Numbered from the stretch's first letter, positions 44,430 through 53,930 are shown. The stretch: DNA of 64,000 nucleotides from Methanoregulaceae archaeon UBA467 (GCA_002503825.1 DASP01000016.1:1-64000), one strand, 5' to 3'. Translations and numbers: made by a program. The notes: a model not told the origin generated them from the sequence alone.

Positions 44430-45298
44430 GCAGGCTCGGCATTTTCGTGGACAGGAAAACCCTCTCCAGCGCTGAACAGCTTCATGCACTGATACGGTGC
44501 AGGGACGTGGCAGAAGCACGGGGACACTCGGCTGAATTTATCTTCCCGGTCGATATTCGTAAGATACCGCACATGGACGCCCTTTTTATCAGGGCACGGA
44601 CCGATCCCATGAACGTCACCTACGTCGCCGCACGGATAGCCCGTTTCCATTCTGTCCCGGTAATCGACGACCCGTCGTCCATCCAGATCTGTTCAGACAA
44701 GATCAACATGTACTGCCACCTGATGAAGAAGGGCGTTTCCATACCAAAAACAGTTTTTCTCTCAAAACACGACCTTTCGCACACCCGCGTGCTCTCGCTG
44801 TTCGAGGACCTCGGAACCCCGCTTATTGTCAAGGAACCCTCCACGTCGTTCTCGCTCCGGGTGGAGAAGGTGCATGACCCGGCCGAGTTTTTACGGGTGG
44901 CGAAACGGTTTATCAGGATGTCAGACTGGATAGTTGTCCAGCAGTACGTCGAGAGCGTGTATGACTGGAGGGTGGGAGTCCTTGGCGGGAAACTCCTTTA
45001 TGCCTGCACTTACACCATCCCTTCAGCCACGTTCAAAATTCAGGCGTCTGTCAACGGGCATATCGTCTACTGCAGCGTGGCGAGCGTCCCAGAGGAGAAA
45101 GTACCTCCGCATGTAATACAGCTCGGCCTCGATGCCGCGAACGCAATCGGAGACGGCCTCTACGGCGTGGACATCAAGAACAACAACGGCGATGCCTGCG
45201 TGATCGAAGTAAACGACAACCCCTCGCTGGAAAGCGGCGAAGACGATTATTACCCTGATGTATACGACAAAATTGTGCAATACCTGCTTGAGAAGTGA
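44426..45298 (+). CDS. RimK-like ATP-grasp ligase
   Basis: A 290-residue ATP-grasp enzyme, expected to join a carboxylate to an amine through an acyl phosphate. The N-terminal half has the DALFIRARTDP segment near 51-61 and DKINMYCHLMKKG near 91; the ATP-binding lobe has TPLIVKEPSTSFSLRVEKV near 132-150, QQYVESVYDWRVGVLGG near 172-188 and the metal-binding Glu/Asn pair in VIEVNDNPSLESGEDD near 257-272. Genes before and after it (RLAN, YkgJ type, GCS2) are all coupled, so it acts in a common pathway. Confidence 0.88.
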   Translation: MSRLGIFVDRKTLSSAEQLHALIRCRDVAEARGHSAEFIFPVDIRKIPHMDALFIRARTDPMNVTYVAARIARFHSVPVIDDPSSIQICSDKINMYCHLMKKGVSIPKTVFLSKHDLSHTRVLSLFEDLGTPLIVKEPSTSFSLRVEKVHDPAEFLRVAKRFIRMSDWIVVQQYVESVYDWRVGVLGGKLLYACTYTIPSATFKIQASVNGHIVYCSVASVPEEKVPPHVIQLGLDAANAIGDGLYGVDIKNNNGDACVIEVNDNPSLESGEDDYYPDVYDKIVQYLLEK

Positions 45299-45305
45299 TT
45301 TTTTA

Positions 45306-45800
45306 ATGAATAAAGAATGGATTGATATCGCTGAAGAGATCTGCCGCCGGTGCGGGGGTATATGTTGCGTTGATGCGCATCCGCCCGTATCGACCGGGCG
45401 AAAAGATCTGATGGTCCGGGCCGGAACAAGTGAGAATGTCTTTGAATTTTATGGCTATCAGCGCCTTGCGGCCCGGAGCGACGGTACCTGCATAATGATG
45501 AAAAACGGTCGCTGCCAGGTACACGGGATCAAGCCCGAGACCTGCATTTCAGGACCGTTCACGTTCGATCTGCATGGAAATGTCCTCGAGATCTACTTAA
45601 AGAGGGAATCTCTCTGTCCACTTGTACGGTACCTTAAGGAAGACAGGGAGGCTTATGACTGCCAGTATGAAATGGCGGTGAAAAATATCACCTCACTCGT
45701 GGAGGAGATCCCCCGCAGCGAACTTGAGGTTATTGTCCGCATTCCGGAACCGGAAACAGATAAAGTGGCTGAAATCATACTCACGCGTGGATATGTATGA
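45306..45800 (+). CDS. YkgJ-type cysteine cluster protein
   Basis: A 164-residue protein of the YkgJ family of Cys-rich metal-binding proteins. The cluster is CRRCGGICC near residues 12-20, with more Cys in DGTCIMMKNGRCQVHGIKPETC near 67-88, a spacing that suits Zn or an Fe-S cluster. The frame is open from 45258 inside the ligase gene, but the ATG at 45306 lies seven bases after its stop. Its own stop overlaps the next start by four bases. Some relatives modify or bind metals during peptide maturation; role here unknown. Confidence 0.82.
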   Translation: MNKEWIDIAEEICRRCGGICCVDAHPPVSTGRKDLMVRAGTSENVFEFYGYQRLAARSDGTCIMMKNGRCQVHGIKPETCISGPFTFDLHGNVLEIYLKRESLCPLVRYLKEDREAYDCQYEMAVKNITSLVEEIPRSELEVIVRIPEPETDKVAEIILTRGYV

Positions 45801-46909
45801 GGATCGGAACAGAACACGAATACTCGGTCAATTCACCGGATTTTGACCCTCTCCCGATATCAGACCGGATTATCGAGGAGATTTCAGGTTCGGTCGCAGG
45901 CGAGATCCCTTTTGCAGGTCTTTCGCTCTGCAAGGAGCTCCAGAAGACCGTTATAGAGTTTGTTCCTGCCATGCCTGCGGAGACGGTGCAGGACCTCGAA
46001 GCATGTATCCTTCCCGGTATCGTTGAATTTCACCGGCGGTTCGGTGACCGCTATCACCTCCTCGGGCTTGGCATGCACCCGCTTCTCAGGCTCGAACAGA
46101 CCTCCGTGTGGGACCATGACGAACAGGAGTACTATGCCGCCTACGACAGGCTCTTTAATATCAGGCAGCACGGATGGCTGAATATTCAGGCGCTGCAGAT
46201 CAACCTCGAGTACAGTGACGAGTCATGTCTTGTAGACCTCTTCAACAGGCTCAGGTGCCTGGTTCCCTTCCTGGTGGCGGTGACTGCATCGTCCCCTCTC
46301 GTAGAAGGGAGAATGACGGGTTTCCTGGATAATCGTCTTGTCTATTACCAGGAGAACCAGCGGCAGATCCCGCTTATATGCAACCGGATTATCCCGGGAA
46401 AGATAGAGCGCCTTAAGGATTACCTGTCTGTACAGGAGGAGATATACCGTGAACTCAAAAAATACGATGCTGATATTCTCTGCGAAGAATGGGTGACTTC
46501 AGGCGGGCTGATCGTCAGGTTTTCACGCCCCTGTATCGAGATAAAAGCCCTCGATGAACAGGAATGTCTCCGTTCGGACATGGCAGTCTGTGCATTTGTC
46601 AGGGCGCTGCTCAGGTGCGGGTCTCTGGATCTTGAAGAAGACCGCGATGCCCTTGTTGAACTTACCGGAGAGGTTATGATAAAAGGGACTGCTGCAGTCC
46701 GGCCTGAGCTCGACGCCCTCTTCAGGAAGGCCTGTGCGGCAGCATCACGGGACGAAAATCGATATCTCCCCCTTATCGGCGAGCGGATAGCTGACGGGTC
46801 CCTTGCAGAACAGATGCGTGCGAAGCTGGACCGGACGGGAGATATCAAAGGAATGCTCAGGGAGCTCTCCGAAAGCCTGCGGTCAAATGTTCCATGGACC
46901 GCCGGTTAA
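45797..46909 (+). CDS. Glutamate-cysteine ligase family 2 (GCS2) amidoligase
   Basis: A 370-residue carboxylate-amine ligase of the GCS2 family (glutamine synthetase fold). The N-terminal metal-site motif GTEHEYSV is at residues 4-11, and the ELQKTVIEFVPAM and LGLGMHPLL segments are near 50-62 and 90-98, with a later QINLEYSDE strand. In other organisms the family joins glutamate to cysteine or another amine. Last gene of the four-gene cassette; the coupling suggests that two ligases act in sequence on the same small molecule or peptide. No thiol biosynthesis partner such as gshB is seen. Confidence 0.85.
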   Translation: MRIGTEHEYSVNSPDFDPLPISDRIIEEISGSVAGEIPFAGLSLCKELQKTVIEFVPAMPAETVQDLEACILPGIVEFHRRFGDRYHLLGLGMHPLLRLEQTSVWDHDEQEYYAAYDRLFNIRQHGWLNIQALQINLEYSDESCLVDLFNRLRCLVPFLVAVTASSPLVEGRMTGFLDNRLVYYQENQRQIPLICNRIIPGKIERLKDYLSVQEEIYRELKKYDADILCEEWVTSGGLIVRFSRPCIEIKALDEQECLRSDMAVCAFVRALLRCGSLDLEEDRDALVELTGEVMIKGTAAVRPELDALFRKACAAASRDENRYLPLIGERIADGSLAEQMRAKLDRTGDIKGMLRELSESLRSNVPWTAG

Positions 46910-46924
46910 TATCTCCACCGGGTG

Positions 46925-47140
46925 AGAGTGCGGGACCGGCAACATCCATGAATGCAACGGACCTCTTTTTTTCCGGTTCGTCTGAAATCGCCGCACTCAA
47001 TATGCTGACACTCCCCGGGCTGAGGCCTTGGCCGTTGTGGCGACCCCTTATTGAGATAAGGACCCTGCTCAGATCTTTTACGAAAATAAGGCTCTGTTGA
47101 TACCCTTCCCGCTCCCATACCACTCCTGCCGAGTTACTGA
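46925..47140. repeat. Dispersed repeat copy, B type
   Basis: The 483-base gap after the GCS2 gene holds a copy with tgctgacactccccgggctga, ccttggccgttgtggcgacc, ctgctcagatctttt and a tgatacccttcccgctccc end. It agrees with the copy at 430-575 in order and spacing (gccgttg, ctgctgaaacgcttcccgtccc). The rest of the gap up to the permease stop at 47393 shows nothing recognisable. Confidence 0.55.
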
Positions 47141-47392
47141 TACAGGCCTTTCACCAGAACCGGAAACAAGATACTCTCTGCCGGCCCGGTCTGCAAGCAA
47201 TCCCATATCATCCGGTGCCGGGATCAGTGCAAAACCGTCCCGGTACGACCAGCTCCTCCATAATAACTGCATGCATTATCTTTGACGGTCAGGAAGCCGG
47301 GGTTCACCCACCCTGTACGTCGTTTCAGCAATGCTCCGGACGGTTGCCGCCTGCTTCCGGATTATTTACCATACCTCGGGATCAAAGATCCG

Positions 47393-48697
47393 TCATCCGC
47401 CATTTTTCTTTCTCTTTTCCATGACAACCACGATAATAATCCCTGCCAGCAGAACTCCCGCTCCTGCGGCAATAACATCGGCTTCAAGCTGAAGGATCAG
47501 GAAAAAACAGGTCAGGATTCCAAGGACAGGAAGTACTGGCAACCCGGCGGGACTGACTGGGACACGGAAACGCGGGTTATAGCCGGGCATGCGGTACCTG
47601 AGAAGAATCACCGTGGCATTTATGACGATAAATGTAATAAAAAGGAGAAAATTGGTTATATTCGCTACAAATCCGATGTTTTCAAAGAATGTAAACAGCA
47701 TGGAGAGCGCCCCGACCACAATGATGGATATGAGCGGAGTGCGGAGACGGGGATGAATATATGCAAGCGGGCCGGGAAGTGCCTTTGACCGCGACATCCC
47801 GTAGGAGATCCGTGACGCCGCCAGAAGCATGAGGAGCACGGTATTTGATGTCGCAAAGAGGGCGATTACCAGGAAGGCCAGAGATGCGTCCGTTCCCCAT
47901 GCAGCATTCGCAACAGTCACAAATGGTGCCGGTGACGAGGACAGGGCTTCCCACCCGACAACACTTACACATGAGACGGCGACTAGAACGTAGAGGATGA
48001 TCGAGATGCTGATGGCAAGTACAAGTGCTTTCGGGACGACCCGTTCGGGATCGCGGACCTCCTCAGAGAACTTGACCATCTCTTCAAAACCCATGTATGC
48101 AAAAAAGACAAGTGCTGCCGCAGAGAGAACTCCCCCGGTTCCTGCCGGCATGAGAAAGTAATCAGCACGCCCGAGATAGGGGATGCCCGCGATAATAATC
48201 AGGACCAGGCCCCCTGCTTCCACGAGTGTGAACACAGATGCAAGCAACGTGCTTTCCCTTACGCCGTATATCAGGATCAGGGAGAGAATGAAGATGATGC
48301 CAATCGCACCGGCAACGTCTGAAAGGGGTAACAGCGCCCCGAGGTACCCTGCAAACCCGATTGCAACCGTGGATGCCCCGATAATGCCTGAAAAGATTAT
48401 GAGCCATCCGATTACAAAAGCAGCCCGTTTTCCAAAGGCCCGCAAGGTGTATTCGTATTCTGCTGATGCATCGGGAAACATGGATGCAAGCTCAGCATAG
48501 CTGAGGCATGTGAAGAGTGCCACGATTGCAGATATAATAAAAGAAAGCCACACGGCATTCCCGGCCATCCCGGCAGCAGTGCCGAGAAGGGCGTAGATAC
48601 CTGCACCAAGGATGATCCCGACACCCGCAAGGGTGACTTCGGCTATCCCGAGTTCACGCTTCAGGGATGGGGCCGGATCGTTTCCTTTTGCATTCAC
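47393..48697 (-). CDS. APC-family amino acid permease
   Basis: A 434-residue membrane protein with about twelve helices. The APC superfamily signature is GVGIILGAGIYALLG near residues 20-34, and FFAYMGFEEMVKFSEEVRDPERVVPKAL near 197-224 is the conserved helix 6 region with the cytoplasmic EE pair (segments read FFAYMGFEEMVKF and EEVRDPERVVPKAL). The substrate is probably a neutral amino acid or a polyamine, which sequence alone does not tell. It stands alone, on the opposite strand to the cassette. Confidence 0.88.
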   Translation of the reverse strand: MNAKGNDPAPSLKRELGIAEVTLAGVGIILGAGIYALLGTAAGMAGNAVWLSFIISAIVALFTCLSYAELASMFPDASAEYEYTLRAFGKRAAFVIGWLIIFSGIIGASTVAIGFAGYLGALLPLSDVAGAIGIIFILSLILIYGVRESTLLASVFTLVEAGGLVLIIIAGIPYLGRADYFLMPAGTGGVLSAAALVFFAYMGFEEMVKFSEEVRDPERVVPKALVLAISISIILYVLVAVSCVSVVGWEALSSSPAPFVTVANAAWGTDASLAFLVIALFATSNTVLLMLLAASRISYGMSRSKALPGPLAYIHPRLRTPLISIIVVGALSMLFTFFENIGFVANITNFLLFITFIVINATVILLRYRMPGYNPRFRVPVSPAGLPVLPVLGILTCFFLILQLEADVIAAGAGVLLAGIIIVVVMEKRKKNGG

Positions 48698-48799
48698 ATT
48701 CCATGATTGGCAGGATTATCAGAATATATTTTCCAATAAGGCCGGCAGCTCTTTGAAATGTTAAATTTGGAAAAATTCAGGACGAAAAAAGAGAAGGAT

Positions 48800-48982
48800 T
48801 TAGTATCTGGGCTTCCTGTGTTTAGGAAGGCAATCCCGGCAGTATACTGGTCTTCCTTCGGTTGGCTTGAACGGGACTTCACACTCTTTTCCACAGTCTG
48901 AACAAACTGTCTTTGTCATTTCGCGGGGACCACCGAAATTTCTCGGGCCGCCAAACTTTCTCTCATTCATTCTATAACTCAT
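48800..48982 (-). CDS. Small zinc-ribbon protein
   Basis: A 60-residue basic protein with one CxxC-x14-CxxC zinc ribbon (CSDCGKEC ... CRDCLPKHR) and an RG/GG-rich N-terminus with GGPRNFGGPRE. Similar archaeal CxxC-CxxC proteins exist without known function; RNA or DNA contact is likely from charge. The frame is open from a GTG at 49000; the ATG at 48982 is preferred. A strong atatatatata box at 49019-49030 lies upstream at promoter distance. Confidence 0.72.
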   Translation of the reverse strand: MSYRMNERKFGGPRNFGGPREMTKTVCSDCGKECEVPFKPTEGRPVYCRDCLPKHRKPRY

Positions 48983-49161
48983 GCAGTATGGTGTCTGCAC
49001 ATATAACTGTACCTGTAACCTATATATATATGTTCATAGAATCAGGGGAAAATTCCAGAAAAAAATGAGGGTCTCTTTAAATAATCTGCTATCGGTTTAA
49101 AAGATTCAATATATTGATTTTAGTGAGAATTAAACAGGATATCAGGGTTTATTTTTATGTG

Positions 49162-50835
49162 TCAGGATATCTCCTGCACCATCCTGCCGTTGCGGAAGAT
49201 CGAGATCTTTCCCCCGCTCTGCGATACCACGATCCCGATGGCACTGGTGACCATGGTGATCCCGGCGACCGATGAGTGCCGGGTCCCAAGACCCTTCGGG
49301 ATCCCGACGCTGCTGGTATCAATGGTAATGTACCGTGCCGCCGCCTCGATCAGGCCGTCACCCCTGATGATAAACGCACCGTCAAGCTGTGCCAGTTCCT
49401 TCACGTTCTCCTTGATATCGTGGTTGGTAATCATGCGGTCTTCGGTCCTGTGCCCCTCGAACGGGTTTAATATGAGCTGCTTCGACTTTGCAAGCACGTC
49501 CGGCGAATCCCCGATGATGAAAGCCGTGCCGAGCTGCTTGCCTTCACGTCCTTCCTTTGCAATCTCCATGCAGATATTAAAGACTGCATCAAAGACCTCC
49601 CCTGATACATCCGTATCTGCGATGACCCTGTCTTTCCACATCGCAGTGCTGATCCTTCTGCGGTGGTCCCTGCTGTCGTGGTCGGTGATGTCATGGCCGA
49701 TACAGACTATCTCGGTTATATGGCCGGTATCGTCACGGACTGCCTTGTTTGTCCATGCCACCCATGCAGGTTCACCGTCCCGGAGCGTCATCTCAAAAAT
49801 TCTGAGCGACTGCCCTTCGCCGTTAAGGGCGACATCATTCACAAAACTGGTAATCTCCCTGCTTTTTGCCAGGCCGGGGGATATTATTGTCCCGATAATA
49901 TTCTTCCCGATAATTTCAGGGGCTGAATACCCAAAAAAAGACTGGGCATATTTATTGAAAAACGTGATTGTGCCATCGGTATCAAGTTTCATGATCAGGC
50001 TCGTCGAGTTATGGATCATCTCCCTGTTCCGGAGCTCACTCTCTTTTAAGGCTTCTTCCACCTGCCTGATCCGTGACATATCCTCGCAGACAAGGATCAT
50101 CCCTCCTGCAGGGTCCGCCCTGTTCTTCCGAATCCTGAGCCGGACAGGGATGACTGCACCTGATTTGCACTTTATGATACTGTCAGAATACCCCCACCCA
50201 TGGTCATCGACCCGGATCTTCATCTCGCGGAATGCATGTTCGCACTCTTCTGCCGTCGGGAAAAGGGTAATTATATTCTTACCTGAAAGGATTCCCTCGT
50301 CGTATCCAAGGGCCCGGGTCATGGTCGAATTGACCCAGTCCATGAGCTGCCCGTGGATCTGGCAGACCCAGAGCGGTGTCGCCTCAAGGATTGACGTCAG
50401 CATGTCGCAGCGTGCTGCAAGGTCCCGTTCCGTCTTTTTTCTCATCACGGCCTGGAGTATCATTTCGCGGAATTCGGTGACAGGGTTTCTCGGCTCTATT
50501 CCCCTCGGGAACGGAACTTCGGTTGCATTATTGACATCCTCGAGCACCAGTGAGCCGTTTGTCCGGGTATACATGATAAACGGGAGCGAATGACCCCTCA
50601 TCTTGAGATACTTCAGGAGTTCGATCCCGTTCATATCGGAAAAAAACTCTATGCCGTTGACTTCGGGGAGATGGTAATATGAGACGATAACATCGTAATT
50701 CCTGCTTTTCAGGATTTCAAGTGCCTGCTTTGTGGACTGCACCGCATCCACACGGACCTCTCCCATCTTTTCTAGGTAGGAACGTGTTGCGTCGATAAGC
50801 TCAGTATTGTCATGCACCAGAAGAACCGTGATCAT
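49162..50835 (-). CDS. Receiver-PAS-PAS-diadenylate cyclase fusion
   Basis: A 557-residue signalling protein. Domains in order: a receiver-like domain (about 1-115), PAS 1 (about 128-245), PAS 2 (about 250-370) and a DAC domain of the DacZ/DisA-N type (about 390-557). The DAC motifs are NPFEGH, LDGAFII near 477 (DGA motif), LGTRH near 516 and IGIVVSQSGGKISIF near 530. The archaeal enzymes make c-di-AMP from ATP. The receiver reads DVIVSYYHLPEVNG, with Tyr (tat) where the phosphoacceptor Asp is usual. The ATG at 50835 has GGTGA upstream and is preferred to a GTG at 50847. Confidence 0.85.
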   Translation of the reverse strand: MITVLLVHDNTELIDATRSYLEKMGEVRVDAVQSTKQALEILKSRNYDVIVSYYHLPEVNGIEFFSDMNGIELLKYLKMRGHSLPFIMYTRTNGSLVLEDVNNATEVPFPRGIEPRNPVTEFREMILQAVMRKKTERDLAARCDMLTSILEATPLWVCQIHGQLMDWVNSTMTRALGYDEGILSGKNIITLFPTAEECEHAFREMKIRVDDHGWGYSDSIIKCKSGAVIPVRLRIRKNRADPAGGMILVCEDMSRIRQVEEALKESELRNREMIHNSTSLIMKLDTDGTITFFNKYAQSFFGYSAPEIIGKNIIGTIISPGLAKSREITSFVNDVALNGEGQSLRIFEMTLRDGEPAWVAWTNKAVRDDTGHITEIVCIGHDITDHDSRDHRRRISTAMWKDRVIADTDVSGEVFDAVFNICMEIAKEGREGKQLGTAFIIGDSPDVLAKSKQLILNPFEGHRTEDRMITNHDIKENVKELAQLDGAFIIRGDGLIEAAARYITIDTSSVGIPKGLGTRHSSVAGITMVTSAIGIVVSQSGGKISIFRNGRMVQEIS

Positions 50836-50983
50836 TCCTGTCACCACTACCCGGACCAGAAAAATTCAGGTAATTATTGGACTGATAAGGATTAAATAAT
50901 TATTGAATCGCGGAAATCAAAATTCTGCGACTGTTTCCGTATGTTATACCGGACGAAAGAAAAGAAGTGAAGTCAGTTCCCTC

Positions 50984-52405
50984 TTATCCTGACCTGTAAT
51001 CCCTGCTGCGGTCTTTCCGGCGGTAGGGATTTGAGTTTTTCCGCTGGCGTTCAGGGGCTCTTTTACCGCTTATACCAACGAGATGACTTTGATCGGTCTG
51101 CCGTTCCGGTGATGGCGTTGAATTCGCCTGCATCTTGAGGAGGGCTGCCGCGACTTCGAGTGACGTGTACTCCTCGCCCATCAGCTGCTGCACCTGCTTT
51201 GTCTGGGCTTCGAGTTTTCCTTCCTCGAGGATGGGCTTGATCTTCCTGAGAAGAAGGGTTGCTCTCTGCTCGGCAAGTTCATCGTCCGACGGGATTGGGT
51301 GGGGTGCGATTTTTATCCGTGCATACTTCTGGATATCCCGCAGTTTCCAGATCTCCTTTCCGGAAACGAAGGTAAACGACCGCCCGGTACGTCCGGCCCT
51401 GGCGGTTCTTCCGATACGGTGCACGTAGTATTCGGGGTCCTGCGGGACGTCGTAATTGACGACCGCCTCTATATCGTCCACGTCGATACCGCGTGCGGCC
51501 ACGTCTGTGGCGACGAGGATTTCGATGTTCCCATGCCGGAACTTGCCCATGACCCGCTCCCGCTGGGCCTGGTTCATGTCACCATGGAGCCCTTCGGCAG
51601 AATACCCCCTGGCAATGAGGTGCCCTACAACGTCATCCACCCTTCTCTTGGTATTGCAGAAGATGAGGGTGAGTTTCGGGTTGTACAGGTCGATGACCCT
51701 GGTGAGCACCTCGAGCTTCTCGGATTCCCGAACCTCAAAGTAGCTCTGCTCGATTAGCGGCACAGTGAGCTGCTGGTGGACCACCTGGACGGTCTGGGGG
51801 TCTTTTAAGTACCGCCCGGCAAGGTCAGTGATCTCGCGCGACATGGTCGCAGAGAAGAGGACGGTCTGGCGTTCTTTCGGGGTTTTCCGGAGTATCGCCT
51901 CGATATCGTCGCGGAACCCCATGTCCAGCATCTCGTCGGCCTCGTCAAGCACGGCCATTCTGATACCGGAAAGGGAGACCGAGCCACGCTGAAGGTGATC
52001 GAGCATCCTGCCCGGTGTTGCAATGATGACCTGAACGCCTTTTTTTAAGGCGAAAAACTGTCGTTCAATCGGCTGGCCGCCGTACACCGGGAGAATGCTC
52101 ACCCCGTGCTTGTATTTTGCAAGGCGCATCAGTTCTTCTGATACCTGTATTGCCAGTTCACGTGTCGGGCAGAGGACAACTGCCTGCACGGCCTTTTTGC
52201 CGGGGTTGACCATCTCGAGGATTGGAATTCCGTAGGCAGCTGTTTTTCCGGTCCCGGTATGGGCCTGACCGATGACATCCCTGCCCTCACGTATGGGCGG
52301 GATAGAGAGAGACTGGATTGGCGTCGGCTCCTCAAAGCCAAGATCGCGGACCGCTCTCTGCAGCTCTTCAGAAAGAGCCAGATCTTCAAAGGATAATGTC
52401 TTCAT
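50984..52405 (-). CDS. DEAD-box RNA helicase
   Basis: A 473-residue ATP-dependent RNA helicase. Motifs: Q motif near 25-36, Walker A AHTGTGKTA near 48-56, PTRELA near 82, DEAD in VLDEADEMLDMG near 152-163, SAT near 186, and HRIGRTARAGR near 330. The C-terminal tail is basic with RKDRSRDYRSG and probably binds RNA. Such helicases help ribosome assembly and cold growth. It has no clear operon partner. Confidence 0.94.
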   Translation of the reverse strand: MKTLSFEDLALSEELQRAVRDLGFEEPTPIQSLSIPPIREGRDVIGQAHTGTGKTAAYGIPILEMVNPGKKAVQAVVLCPTRELAIQVSEELMRLAKYKHGVSILPVYGGQPIERQFFALKKGVQVIIATPGRMLDHLQRGSVSLSGIRMAVLDEADEMLDMGFRDDIEAILRKTPKERQTVLFSATMSREITDLAGRYLKDPQTVQVVHQQLTVPLIEQSYFEVRESEKLEVLTRVIDLYNPKLTLIFCNTKRRVDDVVGHLIARGYSAEGLHGDMNQAQRERVMGKFRHGNIEILVATDVAARGIDVDDIEAVVNYDVPQDPEYYVHRIGRTARAGRTGRSFTFVSGKEIWKLRDIQKYARIKIAPHPIPSDDELAEQRATLLLRKIKPILEEGKLEAQTKQVQQLMGEEYTSLEVAAALLKMQANSTPSPERQTDQSHLVGISGKRAPERQRKNSNPYRRKDRSRDYRSG

Positions 52406-52608
52406 GTGAATTCACATCGCCGAACCAGTATATTTCCACTCTGTATAGTATCTTTTATGATCGTAAAATAGAATGATCTGTCCTGATTCGTACCATATAT
52501 TCGCATGCCCTCTCCTTAATAGTGTTTATCAGGGACCCCTCTTCTTCCCGGGTTTGACAGAGAGCCATTAAGTGATGAGGACATGATAGTTTTGCCGGGA
52601 ATCGTTGC

Positions 52609-52911
52609 ATGGACCGTTTCGAAGGACTCTCGACAGAGATGAAGTCACTGAAAAAAGAGTACCGCCGGGTATTCATGGACTCAAAAAAGAAGATGTGCGC
52701 CTGTCCGGACTGCCCGAGCTACAACGAGTGTGCGCGTAATTCCGGGGAGACCCTCTTCTGCATGTTCGGGATGTCCTTTCACTGCATTTCCGCAGATAAG
52801 GGATGCACCTGCAGGGACTGCCCGCTGTACCGGGAATTCGGGCTGACCGGGAACTACTTCTGTATGAAGGGGTCGGAGAAGGCGATGCGGTATGATACGG
52901 GGCTGGAGTGA
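52609..52911 (+). CDS. DUF2769 Cys-rich protein
   Basis: A 100-residue protein with the DUF2769 pattern: CACPDCPSYNEC near residues 30-41, LFCMFG near 49, CTCRDCPLYREFGL near 62-75 and YFCMKG near 79. Seven or more Cys suggest a metal site. The family is frequent in methanogens and unassigned. Start ATG at 52609. Confidence 0.82.
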   Translation: MDRFEGLSTEMKSLKKEYRRVFMDSKKKMCACPDCPSYNECARNSGETLFCMFGMSFHCISADKGCTCRDCPLYREFGLTGNYFCMKGSEKAMRYDTGLE

Positions 52912-53263
52912 GGGGGGTTTCTCCCCGGTTTGTTTTGTGGTCACTCCGCTGGTTCGTATAGAGGGACAAGATTTATTCCTGTTTTATAGCGATTAATTGG
53001 GGATTAGGTTCTCCAGGGAGTCCAGTATTAGTCACTGAACCGCCGCCGGGGCGGCCTTCGGGGGCGGCGGCATGTATCGCAATGAGTTTGTGAAGCAGGC
53101 TGATTACATATTACCTGTTCCGGGATTAATTCTCGTTTATAAATGTCAGCAAAGAACAATTTTTTTTACGGTATCTGATTGGGAATCGTTTTTTAATGCG
53201 TCATGATGTCTGGCGTTCTTTTTGCTATTAATAAAAATCCGGTATTTTTGAGATCTGCCTCAA
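52912..53263. other. Gap with a GC-rich hairpin
   Basis: A strong dyad, CCGCCGCC (53040-53047) and GGCGGCGG (53063-53070), with an inner cttcg loop stands in otherwise AT-rich sequence. It is not followed by a T run, so a terminator is unlikely. A similar dyad lies at 58009-58039. No coding region is recognised. Confidence 0.5.
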
Positions 53264-53920
53264 TCAATCATCATTCTGTTCCGGGTCCTCATCATCGAGG
53301 TCATGCTCCACGGCACCTTCCTCCTGAATTTCCGAAAAAACCCTGCATCCCCCGCTCCACATCCACCATCCTGCAATAAGGATCATCGGTACACCGATGG
53401 GGATGCTGATCCCGGCCGGACCGTCGAATAAAAACCCGTACTGGATCATGCATGACGCAAGGAAGAGAATTCCCGCGAATATCAGGATTCCACCGCAATA
53501 TTTTCTCTTTATGGTCTTTTCTTTCTGGTCTGCAACACGCAGGATAAGGGAAATTAAAATTAAAATTACGGCAACCATCCAGACGATTACGGATAAAGCG
53601 GTTTTCCCGCTGTAGATACCAAGAGATATGTATCCCATATCATTGCTGATCGGTAATATACAATTTCCAACATAACTCTGCTGGTAGCGGAAGAGCGCCC
53701 ACTGGACTCCGGTGCCGAGCCACTCACCGATAACATAGATATTGATCGGAATTACGAAAAGCAGGAGATTTATCAAAATATCGGTCTGGCTGGGGTGGAG
53801 GTCTTTCATATAACTGTCAACAGGAATGGAACGCTTCTTCTGATTAGTGTATCGTATTTTCAGTTTCGCCGGTGATCTGAGCGGATGTGAAACCCGGGTT
53901 ATAATACGGCTGATTTTCAT
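53264..53920 (-). CDS. Four-helix membrane protein, function unknown
   Basis: A 218-residue protein with about four hydrophobic helices (about residues 48-70, 108-128, 142-160 and 172-188), a basic N-terminus and a very acidic C-terminus (EHDLDDEDPEQND). No family recognised and no catalytic motif is seen. The base composition is AT-richer than the core genes, as is the whole 53-56 kb stretch, which fits an accessory region. A shorter start at M38 (MKDLHPSQTD) is possible. Confidence 0.6.
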   Translation of the reverse strand: MKISRIITRVSHPLRSPAKLKIRYTNQKKRSIPVDSYMKDLHPSQTDILINLLLFVIPINIYVIGEWLGTGVQWALFRYQQSYVGNCILPISNDMGYISLGIYSGKTALSVIVWMVAVILILISLILRVADQKEKTIKRKYCGGILIFAGILFLASCMIQYGFLFDGPAGISIPIGVPMILIAGWWMWSGGCRVFSEIQEEGAVEHDLDDEDPEQNDD

Positions 53921-53930
53921 TGAATTGATT

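Noticed and set aside
49157..50593. 478-codon plus-strand frame
   Set aside because: Antisense to the diadenylate cyclase fusion; composition (Ser/Pro-rich) is that of a shadow frame.
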